Below, piece after piece: positions 50,660-61,400 of a stretch of DNA of 64,000 nt. Every line of letters begins with the position of its first letter. Positions within the stretch are counted from its first letter, which is position 1. The translations under genes were made by a program, and so were the position numbers. The notes below the pieces were generated by a model. The model saw only the letters and a program-made list of their open reading frames with translations. It was not told the DNA's origin and did no database searches. The stretch covers positions 124,001 through 188,000 of the forward strand of contig NZ_JANUCT010000005.1 of the NCBI RefSeq assembly GCF_024808875.1. Reading direction: 5' to 3'. This stretch comes from Methylohalomonas lacus. Lineage in GTDB: Bacteria; Pseudomonadota; Gammaproteobacteria; Methylohalomonadales; Methylohalomonadaceae.

Positions 50660-52286
50660 ACTACTCGAAGTTCGCAATCTTCAGACCTTCTTCGGTGACG
50701 ACGACAATCTCACCCGCGCCGTCGATGATGTCAGTTTCGGCATCGACCGCGATGAAACGCTGGCCCTGCTGGGTGAATCCGGCAGCGGCAAGTCGATTAC
50801 CGCGCACACGATCATGCGTCTGTTACCACCGGCCGCCCGGGTGGCTGGCGGCGAGGTTATACTCGATGGTCAGAATCTGTTGAAATTGCCGGAACGGCGC
50901 ATGCGTGATATCCGTGGCGGGCGTATCGCGATGATCTTTCAGGAACCACAGAGCTCACTCAACCCGGTGCTGACGGCGGGCCAGCAGATTGGCGAAACGC
51001 TCGCCCGCCACCAGCAGTTGCACGGCAGCGCGCAGCGTCGGCGCACACTGGAACTGCTGGACGAGGTCGGTATTCCCGAGGCCCGCAGCCGCATCGACGA
51101 CTACCCGCACCAGTTTTCCGGTGGCATGAAGCAGCGCATCATGATCGCCATGGCGCTGGCCGGCCGTCCGGATCTGCTCATCGCCGACGAGCCGACCACG
51201 GCGCTGGATGTCACCATTCAGGCACGTATCCTCGATCTGCTCAAGTCGTTACAACGCGAAACGCACATGGGCATCCTGTTCATTACCCATGATATCGGTG
51301 TCGCCGCCCAGGTCGCCGATCACGTTGCGGTCATGCGCCACGGTTGCATTGTCGAGTCCAATCCGCGCGAGGCGTTCTTCGCCCGACCGCGTCATCCCTA
51401 TACGCACGAACTGTTCGATGCCCTGCCGAGTCGCGAGCGGCGCCAGCGTGAGGCCAATGATACCCGTCCGGATGTTGCAAGTGCGCCGTTGCTGGAGGTA
51501 CGCGATCTGAAAGTCCATTTTCCGATCCGCAAGGGTGTATTCAAGCGCGTGGTCGGTCACGTGCGTGCTGTCGATGGCGTCTCCATCAGGATTCACTCGG
51601 GCGAGACCGTGGCTATGGTCGGCGAGTCCGGCTCCGGCAAGACCACGCTGGGCAAGGGCATATTGCAATTGTTGAAGCCGACCGATGGCGCCGTGCTGTT
51701 CGATGGTGATGAACTGACCCGGCTGCGTGGTGATGCCCTGCGCCGCCGGCGTGCCGATATCCAGGTGGTTTTCCAGGATCCCTACGCATCGATGAATCCG
51801 CGCATGCTGGTGGGGGACATCATCGAGGAGGGCATGCTGGCGCAGCGCGTCGGCGGTGATCGCCACGAGCGTCAGGCACGTATCGAACAGCTGCTGCAGC
51901 AGGTCGGTCTGCAGGCACAGCACAAGAATCGTTACCCGCATGAGTTCTCTGGCGGCCAGCGCCAGCGTATCTGCATCGCGCGAGCACTGGCCGTTGATCC
52001 GAAACTCATCATCTGCGACGAACCGACCAGTGCGCTCGATGTGTCCGTGCAGGCGCAGATTCTGGATCTGCTCAAGGATTTGCAGGCGCGACTGGGTCTG
52101 GCCTATCTATTCATCACCCACAATATCGCCGTGGTCGAGTATCTGGCGCACTATGTGGCCGTGATGTACGAGGGTCGCGTCGTCGAGCAGGGCAAGGTCG
52201 ACGATGTGCTGCTACAGCCGCAACACGAATACACCCGCAAGCTGCTCAGTGCCGTACCACGGCCGCCGGAACGGGAGGCGAGCTAA
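50649..52286 (+). CDS. ABC transporter ATP-binding protein, two fused ATPase domains (YejF/DppD-DppF type)
   Basis: A 545-residue protein with two complete ABC domains. Domain 1 (about 1-265) has [28 protein letters not shown] and [14 protein letters not shown]. Domain 2 (about 275-540) has [30 protein letters not shown] and [13 protein letters not shown]. Each has an oligopeptide-type C-terminal extension ([25 protein letters not shown]). It energises the two permeases. The ATG at 50649 overlaps the thioesterase gene, so the order is binding protein, permease, permease, thioesterase, ATPase, as in yejABEF with an extra gene. Its stop is followed by REP-type repeats. Confidence 0.93.
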   Translation: MSHKLLEVRNLQTFFGDDDNLTRAVDDVSFGIDRDETLALLGESGSGKSITAHTIMRLLPPAARVAGGEVILDGQNLLKLPERRMRDIRGGRIAMIFQEPQSSLNPVLTAGQQIGETLARHQQLHGSAQRRRTLELLDEVGIPEARSRIDDYPHQFSGGMKQRIMIAMALAGRPDLLIADEPTTALDVTIQARILDLLKSLQRETHMGILFITHDIGVAAQVADHVAVMRHGCIVESNPREAFFARPRHPYTHELFDALPSRERRQREANDTRPDVASAPLLEVRDLKVHFPIRKGVFKRVVGHVRAVDGVSIRIHSGETVAMVGESGSGKTTLGKGILQLLKPTDGAVLFDGDELTRLRGDALRRRRADIQVVFQDPYASMNPRMLVGDIIEEGMLAQRVGGDRHERQARIEQLLQQVGLQAQHKNRYPHEFSGGQRQRICIARALAVDPKLIICDEPTSALDVSVQAQILDLLKDLQARLGLAYLFITHNIAVVEYLAHYVAVMYEGRVVEQGKVDDVLLQPQHEYTRKLLSAVPRPPEREAS

Positions 52287-52300
52287 ACAGGGTTAATTGG

Positions 52301-52386
52301 CAGGAGCGGCGACCCCGCCGCGAAGAAAAGGTTCGAATATTACGCCATAACCGGTTTCCTGTTCGGCCCGGGGTCGGGCCTCCTAC
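52301..52386. repeat. REP doublet (REPIN-like), copy B
   Basis: CAGGAGCGGCGACCCCGCCG opens it and GGCCCGGGGTCGGGCCTCCTA closes it, with a spacer of similar length to copy A at 20217-20297. The ends are nearly identical between copies while the spacers differ, so the ends are the conserved unit. It lies just after the ATPase stop codon. Confidence 0.75.
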
Positions 52387-52400
52387 GGAGCGGTGATTGG

Positions 52401-52480
52401 TAAGGCCCGACTCCTGTGGGAGCAGATTGCAATCCGCGAACCATTTGGCGCATGTTTCGCCGACTGAGGTCGGCTCCTAC
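52401..52480. repeat. Second REP doublet of a related type
   Basis: GGCCCGACTCCTGTGGGAGC and, in inverse orientation, GCCGACTGAGGTCGGCTCCTAC bound about 40 bp. The left half resembles the solo element at 20105-20136. It is directly beside copy B, so this gap holds two REPIN-like units. Confidence 0.7.
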
Positions 52481-52542
52481 AAGAGGCTGGTTATCGGTGG
52501 TTGTCAATCCAGGGACCCGTTGGCTGAATACCGGTCATCCTC

Positions 52543-53937
52543 TCACTCAACATGCCGGATGGTCTGCGGCTGCAGCATGAAGGTCGCGTAAGTCAGCTGT
52601 TTGAATACCCGATCCAACAGGATGAAGCCCAGCAACGTCACCAGCAAAAGCGACACCGCATAGCCATAGCCATAATAGAATGGTCCCAGTTGTTGACTGA
52701 GCAGGGTCAGGCCCGTATTTGCAAGCAAGAACGCTAAACACAGGCCGAGTGCCTCTTTCAGCCTGTCGAGATAGAACAGCACATTCAGAATTCCCAGAAA
52801 CAGGACCTGAATGCCGACGGCAACCAGATCGATATTGAACAGCGGCAGATACAGCATGGAAAAGCCCAGCCAGTCCATGATGCTTGGTCCCAGCAGGATC
52901 AGCGCGACGACCGTGATGCCCTGTATTTTTAGAATGTCGTAGATGCCCTGGCGGACCGCCTCGATCATGGCATCCAGTTGTTCCTGGATGGTATTCAACG
53001 CACCGCCATCGCGAATCGAGGAATAATACGCGTCATAGCGTTCGACAAAATCGGTTTCCAGACGAATCAGAAATACCGCCATACCGGGCACGATGGACAG
53101 GTAAGCCAGAAAGATGGGCAAGTCGTAAATCGGTGAGGAACGCAATGGTCCTATAACCGGCTCCGAGGTATAGGGGTTGAACCAGAAAATCAGTTTATCC
53201 GCCCAGATACCCAGATTGTAGAACAATCCCACGAACAGCAGTGAACGATGGGTCAGATTCCGATGGCGAATATCCAGGGCAATGAACCGGTCTGCAGGAT
53301 AATCCCGGAGCACCAGGTATAAAAGAATCGATAGCAGCAGTCCCTGCCCCATAACGAAGCCGCCCAGCAACCCTTGTAGACCATAATCATTGAGCAGCAA
53401 ACCGGCAGCCAGCGTCGCCCCATAGCCGAAAACAAAAGCCCATAGAACCTGGCGATAGGCTTTCATGCCGACCACAAAAATCACGACACACCAGATGTTG
53501 CACAGCAGGACAAAGCCCGTCATCATTTCCAGACGGTACAACAGCGGCTCGCCCTGAAACAGAAATCCGATAATGGCAATGCCGATCACGCCAGCCAGTA
53601 TGTTGATGAACGACAGCAGCCCGATCAGGTTCGGCATGATGCGATGGCGCTCATGGGCAAACAGGCGATCGGCTACAAAGCGGGTGAACAGGATTTGGAA
53701 CGGGCCGGTGATTATCAGGGAAGCAGCCACCAGGTAGGTTACCGATACCAGGAACTGGTTGACCTGCAGAGCATGCTCGGCATAGACCAGACTCATCACG
53801 CCAAGTGCCATGACCGCCAGAATTGACAGCACCCAGGGACCGGAACTGATCAGTCCGGCGTAGCCATAGGCGCGCAGCAGGCCTGTATAACTTTCCTCGC
53901 GCAGCAGTTTGCGCAGCTCAAACCCGATACCGGCCAT
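52543..53937 (-). CDS. pelG: Pel exopolysaccharide inner-membrane transporter PelG
   Basis: A 464-residue polytopic membrane protein of the PelG family with about twelve hydrophobic segments. It has the typical MAGIGFELRKLL start, FQILFTRFVADRLFAHE, LLFVGLFYNLGIWADKLIFWF, VPGMAVFLIRLETDFVERYDAYY and a C-terminal FMLQPQTIRHVE. Together with PelD, PelE and PelF it exports the Pel chain across the inner membrane. It is the last gene of the operon. The ATG overlaps the pelF stop by one base (TGATG). Confidence 0.95.
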   Translation of the reverse strand: MAGIGFELRKLLREESYTGLLRAYGYAGLISSGPWVLSILAVMALGVMSLVYAEHALQVNQFLVSVTYLVAASLIITGPFQILFTRFVADRLFAHERHRIMPNLIGLLSFINILAGVIGIAIIGFLFQGEPLLYRLEMMTGFVLLCNIWCVVIFVVGMKAYRQVLWAFVFGYGATLAAGLLLNDYGLQGLLGGFVMGQGLLLSILLYLVLRDYPADRFIALDIRHRNLTHRSLLFVGLFYNLGIWADKLIFWFNPYTSEPVIGPLRSSPIYDLPIFLAYLSIVPGMAVFLIRLETDFVERYDAYYSSIRDGGALNTIQEQLDAMIEAVRQGIYDILKIQGITVVALILLGPSIMDWLGFSMLYLPLFNIDLVAVGIQVLFLGILNVLFYLDRLKEALGLCLAFLLANTGLTLLSQQLGPFYYGYGYAVSLLLVTLLGFILLDRVFKQLTYATFMLQPQTIRHVE

Positions 53938-55517
53938 CAGTTTTTCTCCCTGTCAGCATCGGCTTGCATGGTGTCTTCATACAGCCGCCTGTAACGATCG
54001 AACATCAGTTCCTGGGTGTATTCTGCATCCACGCGCCGGATGCCGGCATCATGGGCCCGCTGCCAGTCCTCGCTGTCGCGCAATAGCTTGAGCACGGCAT
54101 TGGCCATGCTTTCTGGATTTGCAATCGGTACGATATAGCCGCAGGCCTGGTCCGGTCGCGGATCCATGGTTTCAACGGCTTGCGGTTCATGTCTGGATCC
54201 GTTGCTGCCGTATAGCAATTCCCGGCAGGCGCCGACGTCGGTGGCTACCACGGGGACGCCGGCCGCCATGGCTTCCAGTACAACAAGCGGCTGCGCTTCA
54301 CTGATCGAACTCAACACCAGCACACTGATACGCCCAAGAATCTCCTCGGTCTTCTGAAAGCCCAAAAAATGGATTCTGTCTTCAAGCCCAAGCCGCTTGA
54401 CCAGCGCCTTGCATTCCTCGTCGTATTCCGGATCTTCATCCTCGGGACCGGCTATGAGCACCTCTGCCTCAGGCATGCGAGTGCAGACCGTGTGCATGCT
54501 GCGGATCAGCGTCTTGAGATCCTTGATCGGAGTGATACGGCCGAGAAAACCGATGACCGGCGGTCTGGCATCGGCATCGCGTTCACGCAGGTGACTGAAT
54601 TTCTGCACATCGATGCCGTTGTGAATCACCTGGGTACGCTCGGCATAGGCCCCGTCCTGAATCTGTTGCAGGCGGTTATTCTCGTAAAGTGTAGTCACGG
54701 AATCGGCGGCCACGTAGCAAAGTCTGCCCAGCCCTTCGAAGAATCGCTGCCACATGTGACGGACATAATCGACTTCATGCTGGAGCAGTTCACCCAGGTT
54801 GGCCTGGGGTGTCTTGATCCATTCAACCTCCGTTAACTCGATACGGCGTTCCTTGGTATAGATACCATGCTCGGTCAGCAGGAACGGAATGTCGTGCAAC
54901 TGCCGGGCCAGCGCACCGATAAAGCCGGTATAGCCGGTGGAGATGGAATGCAGGCAGCGTGTTGGCGGCAAATGCTTGGCAATATCCGCCAGTAGAAACA
55001 GTGGCGCATGAATATTACGCACGTTCCAGAAATAGTCGATGAAGGAAGGATTGGTGCAGTAACGCTGATAATAATCAACGATCTGATCCCAGGCCTGCTG
55101 GCTGTAGAGAAAATCTTCCTCGCTCAGACCACCGGGCTGTTCCAGGAGCGACGCGATGCTTTGCAGGCAGTGTTCACCACTATATTCAGTCGGCGACTTG
55201 AAATACTGATGCAGTTCATCGTTAGCCTGGAAAGCTGCCGGACAGCCCTGTCTTGGCGCCGGCTTGGTCGCGGCCTTGCCTGCCAACAGATAATGCAGTT
55301 CAAGATGTACTAGATTCGGCGGCAGTTCATAGCGCAATCCCTGGTACTCGTCCTCGGCACCGCCGACAAAAATGGCGGCGAAGCGCAACGATGGCAAGCC
55401 GGTTATTAGCTGATGCACCCAGCTTGCCACACCACCGCGAATCAGTGGATAGCTGCCCTCAAGCAGCAGGGTCACGTCAGCAGGCTGATCATCGGGATTG
55501 AGTCGAGGTAGATTCAT
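53937..55517 (-). CDS. pelF: Pel polysaccharide glycosyltransferase PelF
   Basis: A 526-residue GT4-type glycosyltransferase (GT-B fold). The N-terminal domain has LLLEGSYPLIRGGVASWVHQLI, the PelF signature with GGVASW. The C-terminal domain shows FLGRITPIKDLKTLIRSM, AGPEDEDPEYDEECKAL, FLGFQKTEEILGRI and SSISEAQPLVVLEAMAAGVPVVATDVGACRELL with the donor-binding E-x7-E. It polymerises the cationic GalNAc/GlcNAc-type Pel chain. The ATG overlaps the pelE stop (ATGA) and the stop touches pelG. Confidence 0.95.
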   Translation of the reverse strand: MNLPRLNPDDQPADVTLLLEGSYPLIRGGVASWVHQLITGLPSLRFAAIFVGGAEDEYQGLRYELPPNLVHLELHYLLAGKAATKPAPRQGCPAAFQANDELHQYFKSPTEYSGEHCLQSIASLLEQPGGLSEEDFLYSQQAWDQIVDYYQRYCTNPSFIDYFWNVRNIHAPLFLLADIAKHLPPTRCLHSISTGYTGFIGALARQLHDIPFLLTEHGIYTKERRIELTEVEWIKTPQANLGELLQHEVDYVRHMWQRFFEGLGRLCYVAADSVTTLYENNRLQQIQDGAYAERTQVIHNGIDVQKFSHLRERDADARPPVIGFLGRITPIKDLKTLIRSMHTVCTRMPEAEVLIAGPEDEDPEYDEECKALVKRLGLEDRIHFLGFQKTEEILGRISVLVLSSISEAQPLVVLEAMAAGVPVVATDVGACRELLYGSNGSRHEPQAVETMDPRPDQACGYIVPIANPESMANAVLKLLRDSEDWQRAHDAGIRRVDAEYTQELMFDRYRRLYEDTMQADADREKN

Positions 55518-56518
55518 GTCCAGTAAGCCACCACCGGGGCCAGTGTTGGATTGTTACGGGCCTGTTCACTCAATGAGTCCAGGTCACTGGGAATATCCCT
55601 GTAGTTTCCCCGGCGAAAGGACAGTTCCGCCTGGTAAGGCGCAAGATGATCCTGGTCAAGTCCCAGTTTGCCGGCTTCAACGATCGCCTGCTGGGCTTTT
55701 TCAAACTCGCCCAGGCTGGTGCTGATCCGGGTGAGCATAAGCCAGCGTCCCGAGTTCGGCACCAGTGCCAGCGCCTGCTCCAGATGCGACATGGCCTTGT
55801 GCATGAAAAAATCGGTCAGTGTCGAACGTGCCAGGTCCAGATAATTGTACTCCCAGTAAAGCCGCGCCAGCATTTCCTGCGCCCGATCATCCGCCCGATT
55901 ATGTTCGACCTTTTTTTCCAGATCGTTGACTTGTTCTTCGAGCTGTTTTTCGTATTTGCTGATCATGGCAAAGGCCTGTAGCCGGACTTCTTCGGCAGGA
56001 TCCGCCATGGCAGCCCGTAGAATTGGCACCGCCTGACGGCGGTTGAGATACTGACAGGAACTGATGACCTCCTGGCGATAGTCGGGATCCTTGATGTTTA
56101 AGAGACTGGACATCAAGCCATCGCGCATGAACATGGTATCGGTATGGATATTCAGCGTCCGCATCGCCAGGTCTGGTATTCGGCGCTCTTCCCAGATTTT
56201 CGGTAACGGCTCCCGGGTCGTCCAGAGCCCCGGTAACAATGACAGGGTGATAATTAGCACGCCCAGCAACGGAATGAATAAGGCCATGCTGAATAAATAG
56301 ATCATGCCGGCGTCGCTACCCTGCCGATACCGCTGCGGCACGAGTCGGGCCCCGGCCGCGGTCGCCAGCAATGCGGCCAGCAGATGCAGCCAGAACGGCT
56401 GCCAGGCTACGGCGTTAGCCACGGCAATCAGATGCAGCAGATCGACCAGAGCCAGACACTCAAGCCCGACGCCCACCAGAAGCAGGATGACGCTAATTAT
56501 ATAGCGCAGCATTTTCAT
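55514..56518 (-). CDS. pelE: Pel biosynthesis protein PelE
   Basis: A 334-residue protein. Two N-terminal membrane segments (YIISVILLLVGVGLECLALVDLL and FSMALFIPLLGVLIITLSLL) are followed by a helical, TPR-like soluble region (AMSHLEQALALVPNSGRWLML, then FEKAQQAIVEAGKLG). This is the PelE layout; PelE partners PelD and PelG in the synthase complex. The ATG at 56518 is chosen; ATGs at 56533 and 56512 are alternatives. All of them overlap the end of pelD by 20-41 bp, so translation is coupled. Confidence 0.88.
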   Translation of the reverse strand: MKMLRYIISVILLLVGVGLECLALVDLLHLIAVANAVAWQPFWLHLLAALLATAAGARLVPQRYRQGSDAGMIYLFSMALFIPLLGVLIITLSLLPGLWTTREPLPKIWEERRIPDLAMRTLNIHTDTMFMRDGLMSSLLNIKDPDYRQEVISSCQYLNRRQAVPILRAAMADPAEEVRLQAFAMISKYEKQLEEQVNDLEKKVEHNRADDRAQEMLARLYWEYNYLDLARSTLTDFFMHKAMSHLEQALALVPNSGRWLMLTRISTSLGEFEKAQQAIVEAGKLGLDQDHLAPYQAELSFRRGNYRDIPSDLDSLSEQARNNPTLAPVVAYWT

Positions 56519-57854
56519 CCCGGATCTCGTCAATCAGCGCCTTGGCGTCCAGCTTGCCGTCTATCAGCTTATGCTGGAAGGTGATGCCATAGTCAGCGGG
56601 CTCGATACCCAACTGCTCGCGTAGCATCTGGCTAATGCGGTTCTCGTAAGGCCCGGCGGCGGCGCTGCCTGTCAGTGGCATCAGAATCGCCAGCGTTTTG
56701 TGATAGCCATTGTCACTATCGAATACGGCCGGATAGTCAAGGCCACGCAACTGACCCAGCAACAGGTCAATAATGGACCGGGACATATCAGCTTCTCCCG
56801 TGTTCGGAACGTGCACACGCATCAGCAGGGATTCCAGTTTGTAACGACGCTTGTAAAGCGACCATGTCTTGATTCGTTCAATGAATGCTGCATCCGAGTC
56901 ACTCGCCCAGACACTGGCCTTGTTCTTGGCTTCGCGAATCAGATCGCCCAGGTTGGCACCCAGAATGGCCAGTAAATCGAGCATGTTATGATGGAACATG
57001 ATGAATGGCACATCTGTCACCACGGCAATGGCCCAGACGCGTTCATTCACATCAATCAGCGGAACGGCGGCCAGCACATCCGAGCCGCTCAGTTCCAGTT
57101 CCTCGATCAGGGCCTCCTTGAGACTGATCATGCAGCGTTTATTGAGACATTCCCTGACCATCGGGTGATTTGTCACATCGAAGGCCGGTTCACCGCCGAT
57201 ATTCGCTATGGCCGGCGTCACGATCCGGCCTGTCTCATCCACCGAATATAACGCCGCCTGCTGAATCTTGGTATGCCAGGCGAGGAAGCTCAGCAGCTCA
57301 TCGCCGGAAAATGCCAGCATGGAATGCTCTTCCGCCGCCGGATTGAATCGCTGATTCAGATGCAGCAAGGCATCGCGCAGGTTATACGGATTCGCCGCAA
57401 TCCGCTCGGCGAGCTGGTCGTGCGAGGTGCGCAGCAGGTGGTAGTTTCTGACAAACTCGTTCAGGCGCGTGGACTGCTGGTGGTTGATGACCTCCACCTG
57501 TTTCAATCGTCGATGCCAGACATCCGTGAATTCGCCCGTTACCATTGCCAGCAGAATCAGACCGACGATGTATTGCAGCGAGATAGTCAGCCCACCGATG
57601 CCCATGTTGTCAGCCGACAGCGCCAGCAGTGCCAGCAGCAATGCGCTGCTGAAGGCAAGCGCGAAACCGTAACGCAGACCGACGAGCAGGGGGCCTGCAA
57701 TCAGCCAGGCGAAAGGTTCATCCAGGAAAAACGGATCGTCGGGCTTCATGAACCAACCGAGTGCAGGTACCGCCAGGGTGAGCAACAGGGTTTCAAGCAC
57801 ACGGATCCAGAGCGCCGGTGGCTGATATTGCGTGTCTTCTATACGCGTGGCCAT
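56493..57854 (-). CDS. pelD: c-di-GMP receptor PelD
   Basis: A 453-residue membrane protein. About four N-terminal hydrophobic segments (residues 18-120) are followed by a coiled linker, a GAF domain (about 180-320, MLAFSGDELLSFLAWHTKI, then LAAVPLIDVNERVWAIAVV) and a degenerate GGDEF domain. There is no GGDEF active-site motif, but RGLD (in QLRGLDYPAVF) is at the position of the RxxD inhibitory site through which PelD binds c-di-GMP. The retained site suggests Pel export here is c-di-GMP-gated. It lies between pelC and pelE, and its 3' end overlaps pelE. Confidence 0.93.
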   Translation of the reverse strand: MATRIEDTQYQPPALWIRVLETLLLTLAVPALGWFMKPDDPFFLDEPFAWLIAGPLLVGLRYGFALAFSSALLLALLALSADNMGIGGLTISLQYIVGLILLAMVTGEFTDVWHRRLKQVEVINHQQSTRLNEFVRNYHLLRTSHDQLAERIAANPYNLRDALLHLNQRFNPAAEEHSMLAFSGDELLSFLAWHTKIQQAALYSVDETGRIVTPAIANIGGEPAFDVTNHPMVRECLNKRCMISLKEALIEELELSGSDVLAAVPLIDVNERVWAIAVVTDVPFIMFHHNMLDLLAILGANLGDLIREAKNKASVWASDSDAAFIERIKTWSLYKRRYKLESLLMRVHVPNTGEADMSRSIIDLLLGQLRGLDYPAVFDSDNGYHKTLAILMPLTGSAAAGPYENRISQMLREQLGIEPADYGITFQHKLIDGKLDAKALIDEIRDENAALYN

Positions 57855-57871
57855 AGCTGTCTACCTGTTGA

Positions 57872-58387
57872 TCATTGCAGTGGCAGCGTGGCGATCAGGT
57901 CTACCAGCAATTCCTGAGCCGTACCGGCCAGCGTGTCAAAGCCCCAGCCGGATTCAGCGCCCGAAGCGCTCCAGACCACCCGGCCGCTGGCGATTTCGAT
58001 GACCTCGACCGTCAGGCCGACAGCCGGTTCGCCATCCAGGCCGCTCTTGTACTGCCATTCCTTGACCGAGCCACGGACGCCATACTGAAAGTCGCTGTTC
58101 CGGGCCCATTCCATGGCATGGCTCAGTCGCCGTTCGTCGTTGAGTTCGGGCAGCCCTTCATCATCGCGCTGCGGATAGGTCTCCAGACTGTTGATGCCCT
58201 GCTTGCGCAGCAGCGTCGCCAGTATCGACTCGGCCCGCTGCCCCGCCATGGGTGCTTCTGCATAGTTCACCATGGGTAACAGCGCCCAGCGTGCATCGGC
58301 CTGCAGCGGTTGCGTCTCGTAGACGTCACTGACTGCACAGCCACCCAGTAACAGCAGTATTAATAAAACTGACTTGAAAGGTTTCAT
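57872..58387 (-). CDS. pelC: Outer membrane lipoprotein PelC
   Basis: A 171-residue lipoprotein with signal SVLLILLLLGGC (lipobox LGGC). A compact alpha/beta domain follows (RWALLPMVNYAEAPMAGQRAE, then FQYGVRGSVKEWQYKSGLDGEPAVGLTVEVIE). PelC forms a dodecameric ring under the outer membrane that funnels the polymer to the PelB barrel. GGGAGGAAA precedes the ATG. A 52-bp gap separates it from pelB, and 17 bp from pelD. Confidence 0.92.
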   Translation of the reverse strand: MKPFKSVLLILLLLGGCAVSDVYETQPLQADARWALLPMVNYAEAPMAGQRAESILATLLRKQGINSLETYPQRDDEGLPELNDERRLSHAMEWARNSDFQYGVRGSVKEWQYKSGLDGEPAVGLTVEVIEIASGRVVWSASGAESGWGFDTLAGTAQELLVDLIATLPLQ

Positions 58388-58439
58388 GGTTTCCTCCCTT
58401 TCCTAAAATGAAACAACGTTAAATAAGAAACTGTTCACA

Positions 58440-61400
58440 TCACCGTCCAAAGAAGTACTGATATTTCAGCATGACGCCGTAACTGCTCGAGGCAGCTGCC
58501 GTGCCGCTCTGGCTGTAACTGGCCTCCAGGCTCAGTTCATCGCTGCCGATTACGCTGACGCCCACAGCGCCGCTGGCGCTGGCACCGAAACTCGAATCCG
58601 GCGAGACGTAACCGGCATCCAGATTCAATTGAAAACGCGGTGATGCCACCAGCGGATAATCGCTACCGGGCAGTCCGCGACTGAAACTGATGCCGGCACC
58701 GATGAAACTGTATTCATCCGGTACCACATCACCGCCGACACTGCCGGCGGGCAATCGCCGCGCCACGTCATCCGGCAGCGAGCCGACCGGTGAATTCTGT
58801 TGTGTGGTGGCCAGCACGCGCGTGGTCAACTGATAGGTGGGGCCCGTCATCAGCGCGCGCGAGGCCACGGCTTCGAGCTGGTAACCGTCGCCCAGGTGGT
58901 TTGCGTCCTCGCGCGTGTTGTAGCTGTTGTAAGCCGCATTGATGCTCAGAGTGTCGCGTGCAGTCGGCGACCAGTCGAAGCCGATGCCCAATCGATCGCG
59001 GGTGCCGAGCGCGCGCAATTCGCCGGTCTCGATTGCCTCGTCACGCAGGCTGGCAAACGCGTCGATGCCAAGCCGGCGCGTCAGCTGCCAGCGCTGACTG
59101 AGCCCCAGGCTGAGCGTGTCGGCGTCACTGGCCTCGCTGTAGCGCAGCCGCAGGCCGGTCTGGCCGCGCCGCTGTCGCCATTGCACCTGTGTGCCGATAT
59201 AGGCCGGCTGATCGAGGCCGGTAAGATCAGCATCCAGTGCCGAATCATCGAACTGCACGGCCCCGCCCTCGAACGTGAACGTCCAGGATTCAGTGCTGCG
59301 TGTTAGCCAGGCGCGCTCAGTTAACAGATCAAGATCGCCCAGCGCGCCCATTTCCAGCTCCACGCCCGTGTTCTGCGGCATCTCGCGGTAAAGTTCGGCG
59401 GCCTGACGCTTCAGGTTCCGATGACTCGCGCGGGTCAGCGCGTCATCGCCGATATGATCGAGCGCGAGCCGCTGCGCTGACCCGTTATGATCGAGCCGCC
59501 GCAGGGCCGTGACCCTGTCGTTGACATCGAGTGCCCCGCGCTCGGCGTCGGCGACCAGAATTGCCTGGATGGCTGCTTCATCGTTGGCCTGCAAAGCCAG
59601 CGACAGCTGTTGCCAGAGTTCAGTGTCCAGCCGCTGCAGCTGCGCGCGCTGATGCCAGTAGCGGGCGTAGGCCGGCATTGCCTGATCCAGGTACCAGGTC
59701 AACAGCAGACCGGTATCGGCCGCCGCGGTATCTCCAGTTCTGCCATCACCGGCCGCCGGTTCGGTCAGCATGCGCACGAGCAAAGCCCGCCGGGTCGCCA
59801 CCGGAAACAGTGACGTTGCCGGTATCAGGCGGGCCATCAGCGTCGACTGCGTGGTCTCATTCGCCTCCATGGACCAGAATTGCTGGCGCAGCAGGGCAAC
59901 GGCATGGCGACGCATGCGCAGTGCGCTGTCGTGGCGACCCAGCCACTCGAGACTATCGGCATAGTCCAGTAGCAGCATTGCGTTCTGCGGATTCGCTTTG
60001 ACGGCCCGCTGATACCACGGCAGCGCCAGGCGCGGTTTCTCGAGGGCGGTGTAAGCCACCGCGTAAGCCGGCCACAGTTCAGCACTCTGCCGCGCCGTCC
60101 CGGCCCAGCGTTCCAGCGCCTGCTCGAGTTCGGCGTAACGCCGACTGTCAGCGAGCAGGTAAATCATGGCCGCCTGCAGGCCGCTATCGTGCGGACGAAT
60201 GGCCAGCGCCTTGCGGTAGGCGTCATGGGCCTTGTCCAGCTGCCCCTGGCTGTAAAGATATTCGCCGTAGAGTTGCCAGTAATTGCTGTTGTCCGCCAGT
60301 GCCTCCGGATGTTTCGCCGCCAGTCGAAACAGTTCGGCTACCGCTTCGGTTTGTTGTGCCTGACTCGCCGCAGTCAGCGCCGTGACGATAATCTCGGGAT
60401 CCCGGTGACGCTGCCAGCCGGTCCGCGTGGCGATCATGGCCTCCTGCGTGGCACCCGTGGCGAACGCGGTCTGAATCAGCCGCAGATAACCGGTGACATC
60501 CAGCTCGCCGTTTTCGTGCAGTTGCCAGTAAGCGTCGCGAACACGCGCCATATCAGCCGCCTGCCAGGCCAGCTGGCCATACAGCTGCCAGAACTCTGTA
60601 GCGTCAGCTGGCGGCGTGGCGTTTAGCGACGCCATGACTGCCTGCGCCTTGTTGGGCTGCCACAGGCGAACATGCAGGCGTGCCCGCGCCAGTGTCTCGG
60701 TGACATCGCGGTCATACTCACTGGCGTAGCGCGTCCAGGTATTCAACGCGGCGTCGAGTTCGCCCCGCGCCTCGTGCAGCCAGGCCAGCTTGTGCCAGAA
60801 ACGTTCCGGCATGCGTCCGGCGGTCGACCAGCGCTGCAGGTAATCGATAGACTGCTCCGGCCGGCCCATATGATCCAGTATCTCGATCATCGTCCAGCGT
60901 TGTTCGGTATCCAGGCCATAGTGGCGATAACCGCGTTCGAGCGCTGCCAGTACGGCGGCATCGTCATTGAGCATTCGCGCCAGGCGAATTACCTCCTGGT
61001 CGTGTGCGGGGTTTACCTCGCTACGCGCCACAAACTGCCATTGCGTCAGCGCGCGCTGGTGGTTCCCTACCCATTCCTCAACCAGGGCCAGCTGTTTGCG
61101 CACACCGGTATCATCCGGGTAGGCATCACGCAGACGCCGCAGGCTACCGGCCGCCCGCTCAAGGTGATTGGTGGCCAGTTCTATCTCGATGCGCCGCTCC
61201 AGGGCTGCACGACTGTCCGGCTGCAGCGCTGAAAAACGCGCCGACCACTGCAGCATTTCCGGCACGGCATTATGGGCACGGGCGATCTCGATACCCTTAT
61301 CCAGCAATACCAGTGTATCCGGATAGCGCGCCAGCAAGTCGCGCGCCCATGATAGCGCGACCGATTCGTCGACCTGTCGTTGTACCGTCAGGCTCCGCTC

